From Thermoplasmata archaeon (GTDB lineage Bacteria > Actinomycetota > Acidimicrobiia > Acidimicrobiales > Acidimicrobiaceae), in NCBI GenBank assembly GCA_021836665.1, contig JAKBHQ010000498.1, positions 1 to 14,438 on the forward strand: a stretch of 14,438 nt of DNA, in the 5' to 3' direction. Shown here in pieces: positions 12,406-14,438 of the stretch. The stretch's first letter is position 1. Every line of letters begins with the position of its first letter. The notes beneath the pieces are model-generated. The model ran no database searches, was not told the DNA's origin, and saw only the letters and a list, made by a program, of their open reading frames with translations. The position numbers and the translations under genes are program-made.

Positions 12406-14438
12406 ATGGCCCAGGTTGATGATTCAGGCGGATATCCAGCTGGCTCCGGCGGGCCAGCCGAGGAGACAAAAGGTGGAATTGCGGATCCCCGCCATAGGTT
12501 GGTTCATTCCAGGCTTTCTCGAATCGGAAGGGGAGTAGCCGGCCACCGGGTCATATCCGCCCTAGTGGTAGTTGCTTTAATCGGCGGTTCCGTCTACACC
12601 TACTACAAAACAAGGCCCAAGTCTAGTGCCGCCTTGGTTGCCGAACCCGTAAGCCTGGCTACCATCAGGCAGGAGATCTCAATTACCGGGACGATCGAGC
12701 CTCAGACCGACTTAGGGCTACTGTTTGGGACGACTGGTATTGTTAGCAAGATCAACGTCATTTCGGGACAAAAAGTAAAAGCTGGCACGGTCTTAGCAAC
12801 GCTTGATACCACGACGTTGAACGACCAGATCGCCCAGGCTGAGACCACCCTAAGTGCGGCTAGGGCAAATCTCGCCAGCGCCGAAGGGGCACTACCTCTC
12901 ACCGAACAGTCCAACAGCGACGGCCTTTCCCAGACTCAGCTGACGGTGCAACAGGACAGTGCAAAGCTAGCTTCCGACCAGAGCACATTGACCTTAGACC
13001 AAGCGATAGCGAACAACTGGTGCCAGGCCGACGCCTCGTCGTCTGAGTGCGTTTCTGCACAGCAGACTTTCACCTCGGCACAAGCTACCGTTCAGACCGA
13101 TCGACAGAATCTTGCATCGGATCAGGAGTCTGTGACCGCTACCCAGGCTAAAAATACCCAGTCGGTCGATTCAGCGAACGCAGCTATTGCTCAGGACCAG
13201 ACTAGTTACAATAACGCGGTTGCTTCACTAGGCGCAGCTAACTCAGCGCTGACCGCGTGCACTTCAGGAAGTACAGGAAGTACAGGAAGCAGTGCAACTT
13301 CTTGTACCCAAGAATCACAAGCTGTCACTGCTGCCCAAGGCCAGGTGTCTTCGGCCTCCACTTCGCTTTCAAATGCTCAGACCGCCCTCACCGATACCGA
13401 AGCCCAAAACGCAGTTTCATTAGCGCAAGCCCAACTTGCAGTTACCGACGCTACCCAAAAACTAGCCACCGACCAGGCGACCCTGAACCTCGACCAAGCG
13501 ATCGCATCTGGTGGTTGTAGCGCCGATCCATCCTCTTCTGAGTGCAACCAGGCACAGTCGGCGGTGACTTCTCAGACTCAAGTGGTAACCTCAGACCAGT
13601 ACCAGCTTGCGACCGCACAGTCTCAGATACCGTCGACTCAGGCAAAGAACACCCAGTCCGTCCAACAGGCACAGTCCTCGATCTCGGCGGACGAAGCGCA
13701 AGTGGCCAATGATCAAGCGACCCTCGCTACCGACCAGGCCTCCTTGGCCCAGGCTGAAATAGTTGCGCCGATCTCCGGAGTTGTAGATCAGATTAATATC
13801 ACCGTCGGTCTGAGCGGGTCGGTGAGTTCTTCAGCCGCTGCTAGTTCAACGGGACCAATCGGGGCGATAATACTGAGTTCCCCTGGCGGCTACGAGGTGC
13901 AGGGCTCGGTAAGTGACGCCCAGATTTCCCAAATCCAGCTCGGTGAACAGGCTACGATCGTTCCGGCCGGAGCAACAACTCCGGTATATGGTACTGTAAC
14001 GCAAATCACCCCACAAGCGACGATAACTTCAGGTGTAGCCAGCTACCCGATAGTTGTTTCTATCACCGATGCCAACCCGAATCTCTATTCGGGGGTCAAG
14101 GTAACCAGTAAGCCACCTCAGCTATTCGCCGGTGCGTCGGCCCAAGTCGCATTGATCGTGAAGCAGGCCACTAACGTGCTGAGCGTTCCTACAAGCGCTG
14201 TTCATACCGTAGGTTCCCTCAACTACGTTCTGGTAAAGAGTGCCAACAAAGAGAAGAGGGTAAAAGTATCCGTTGGTGCTGCGGACGCTCAGTACACTCA
14301 GGTCCTTTCAGGATTGAAGTTGGGCGAGAGCGTTGTCTTGGCAAATCGAGCCCTCGCAATTCCATCTAGTCCTGGCGGGTTCGGTGGTGGCTTCGGAGGC
14401 AAGGGACTTGGAGGTGGCGGAGGCTTTGTCCGCCGGGC
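12406..14438 (+). CDS. HlyD/MacA-like efflux periplasmic adaptor subunit, partial
   Basis: This is a membrane-anchored adaptor of a MacAB-type ABC or RND-like exporter; 677 codons are present and it runs off the right edge. After a Gly-rich cytoplasmic start comes one membrane helix (about 47-67), the first half of a lipoyl/barrel region (EPVSLATIRQEISITGTIE, then GIVSKINVISGQKVKAGTVLA, 79-131), a very long Ala/Gln/Ser-rich coiled coil (135-450), the second lipoyl half (AEIVAPISGVVDQINITVG, 450-468), then beta-barrel and membrane-proximal regions (490-650) and a Gly-rich C-terminus from 657. The coiled coil is several times longer than in typical MacA and is internally duplicated with cysteine pairs. 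ATG 12406 has Shine-Dalgarno AAGAGG (12395-12400) five bases upstream. The ATPase and permease partners would be expected beyond the edge. Confidence 0.92.
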   Translation, partial: MAQVDDSGGYPAGSGGPAEETKGGIADPRHRLVHSRLSRIGRGVAGHRVISALVVVALIGGSVYTYYKTRPKSSAALVAEPVSLATIRQEISITGTIEPQTDLGLLFGTTGIVSKINVISGQKVKAGTVLATLDTTTLNDQIAQAETTLSAARANLASAEGALPLTEQSNSDGLSQTQLTVQQDSAKLASDQSTLTLDQAIANNWCQADASSSECVSAQQTFTSAQATVQTDRQNLASDQESVTATQAKNTQSVDSANAAIAQDQTSYNNAVASLGAANSALTACTSGSTGSTGSSATSCTQESQAVTAAQGQVSSASTSLSNAQTALTDTEAQNAVSLAQAQLAVTDATQKLATDQATLNLDQAIASGGCSADPSSSECNQAQSAVTSQTQVVTSDQYQLATAQSQIPSTQAKNTQSVQQAQSSISADEAQVANDQATLATDQASLAQAEIVAPISGVVDQINITVGLSGSVSSSAAASSTGPIGAIILSSPGGYEVQGSVSDAQISQIQLGEQATIVPAGATTPVYGTVTQITPQATITSGVASYPIVVSITDANPNLYSGVKVTSKPPQLFAGASAQVALIVKQATNVLSVPTSAVHTVGSLNYVLVKSANKEKRVKVSVGAADAQYTQVLSGLKLGESVVLANRALAIPSSPGGFGGGFGGKGLGGGGGFVRR
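12964..13668 (+). repeat. Internal duplication within the adaptor coiled coil
   Basis: Residues of about 187-256 (12964-13173) and 352-421 (13459-13668) are diverged copies with a constant offset of 165 codons. Matching landmarks are KLASDQSTLTLDQAIA and KLATDQATLNLDQAIA, the cysteine pairs C206/C215 and C371/C380 in CxADxSSSEC, and TQAKNTQSV in both. The intervening segment carries a third pair, C285/C300. Confidence 0.9.
13266..13289 (+). repeat. 9-bp microsatellite encoding GST linker
   Basis: AGGAAGTAC is repeated twice (13266-13274, 13275-13283) and followed by a third partial copy AGGAAG (13284-13289). It encodes a GSTGSTGS linker between C285 and C300 of the adaptor, and could vary in copy number in frame. 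Confidence 0.8.

Noticed and set aside
12125..12406. 93-codon plus-strand ORF ending in TGATG at the adaptor start
   Set aside because: It begins at TTG, overlaps another frame on the opposite strand and lies in the divergent promoter region; no protein features seen.

Overview
The window looks like chromosomal DNA from a mid-GC actinobacterium. The best guess, at low confidence, is an acidophilic member of the Acidimicrobiia (Acidithrix/Ferrimicrobium type). The reasons are a DUF3054 membrane protein, a CoxM-type CO-dehydrogenase subunit, a MacA/HlyD-like adaptor with a glycine-rich C-terminus, roughly 50 % GC and low coding density. No rRNA, tRNA, CRISPR array, integrase or transposase was seen.

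Layout. (1) 1-583, minus: the N-terminal two-thirds of a CoxM/CutM-type FAD subunit of a molybdenum hydroxylase, running off the left edge. (2) 1043-1414, plus: a four-helix DUF3054 protein. (3) 1415-1800: non-coding DNA with a tandem array of an 18-bp unit. (4) 1801-2703, plus: an orphan beta-class adenine DNA methyltransferase. (5) 2820-7124, minus and convergent with the methyltransferase: a membrane c-di-GMP enzyme of about 1434 residues with the order TM-sensor-TM-HAMP-GAF-PAS-GGDEF-globin-like-GAF-EAL and a His/Cys-containing tail. (6) 7125-8374: 1.25 kb without a convincing gene. (7) 8375-11932, minus: a two-component system whose response regulator and histidine kinase genes are separated by about 1.46 kb. 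That stretch holds three unrecognised ORFs (103, 347 and 36 codons), chained by 4-nt stop/start overlaps, and a second 18-bp tandem array. (8) 12406 to the right edge, plus: a HlyD/MacA-like efflux adaptor, divergent from the two-component system, with an internally duplicated coiled-coil segment carrying paired cysteines.

How the genes may work together. The divergent two-component system and efflux adaptor suggest an envelope-stress or drug-sensing circuit controlling an exporter, whose ATPase and permease would lie beyond the right edge; this is inferred from arrangement only. The c-di-GMP enzyme keeps its recognisable synthase and phosphodiesterase residues and could integrate a periplasmic signal with cytoplasmic ligands, possibly a gas or redox signal through the globin-like segment. 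The most unusual items are that domain order, the coupled unknown ORFs between regulator and kinase, and two 18-bp arrays that share a short core.
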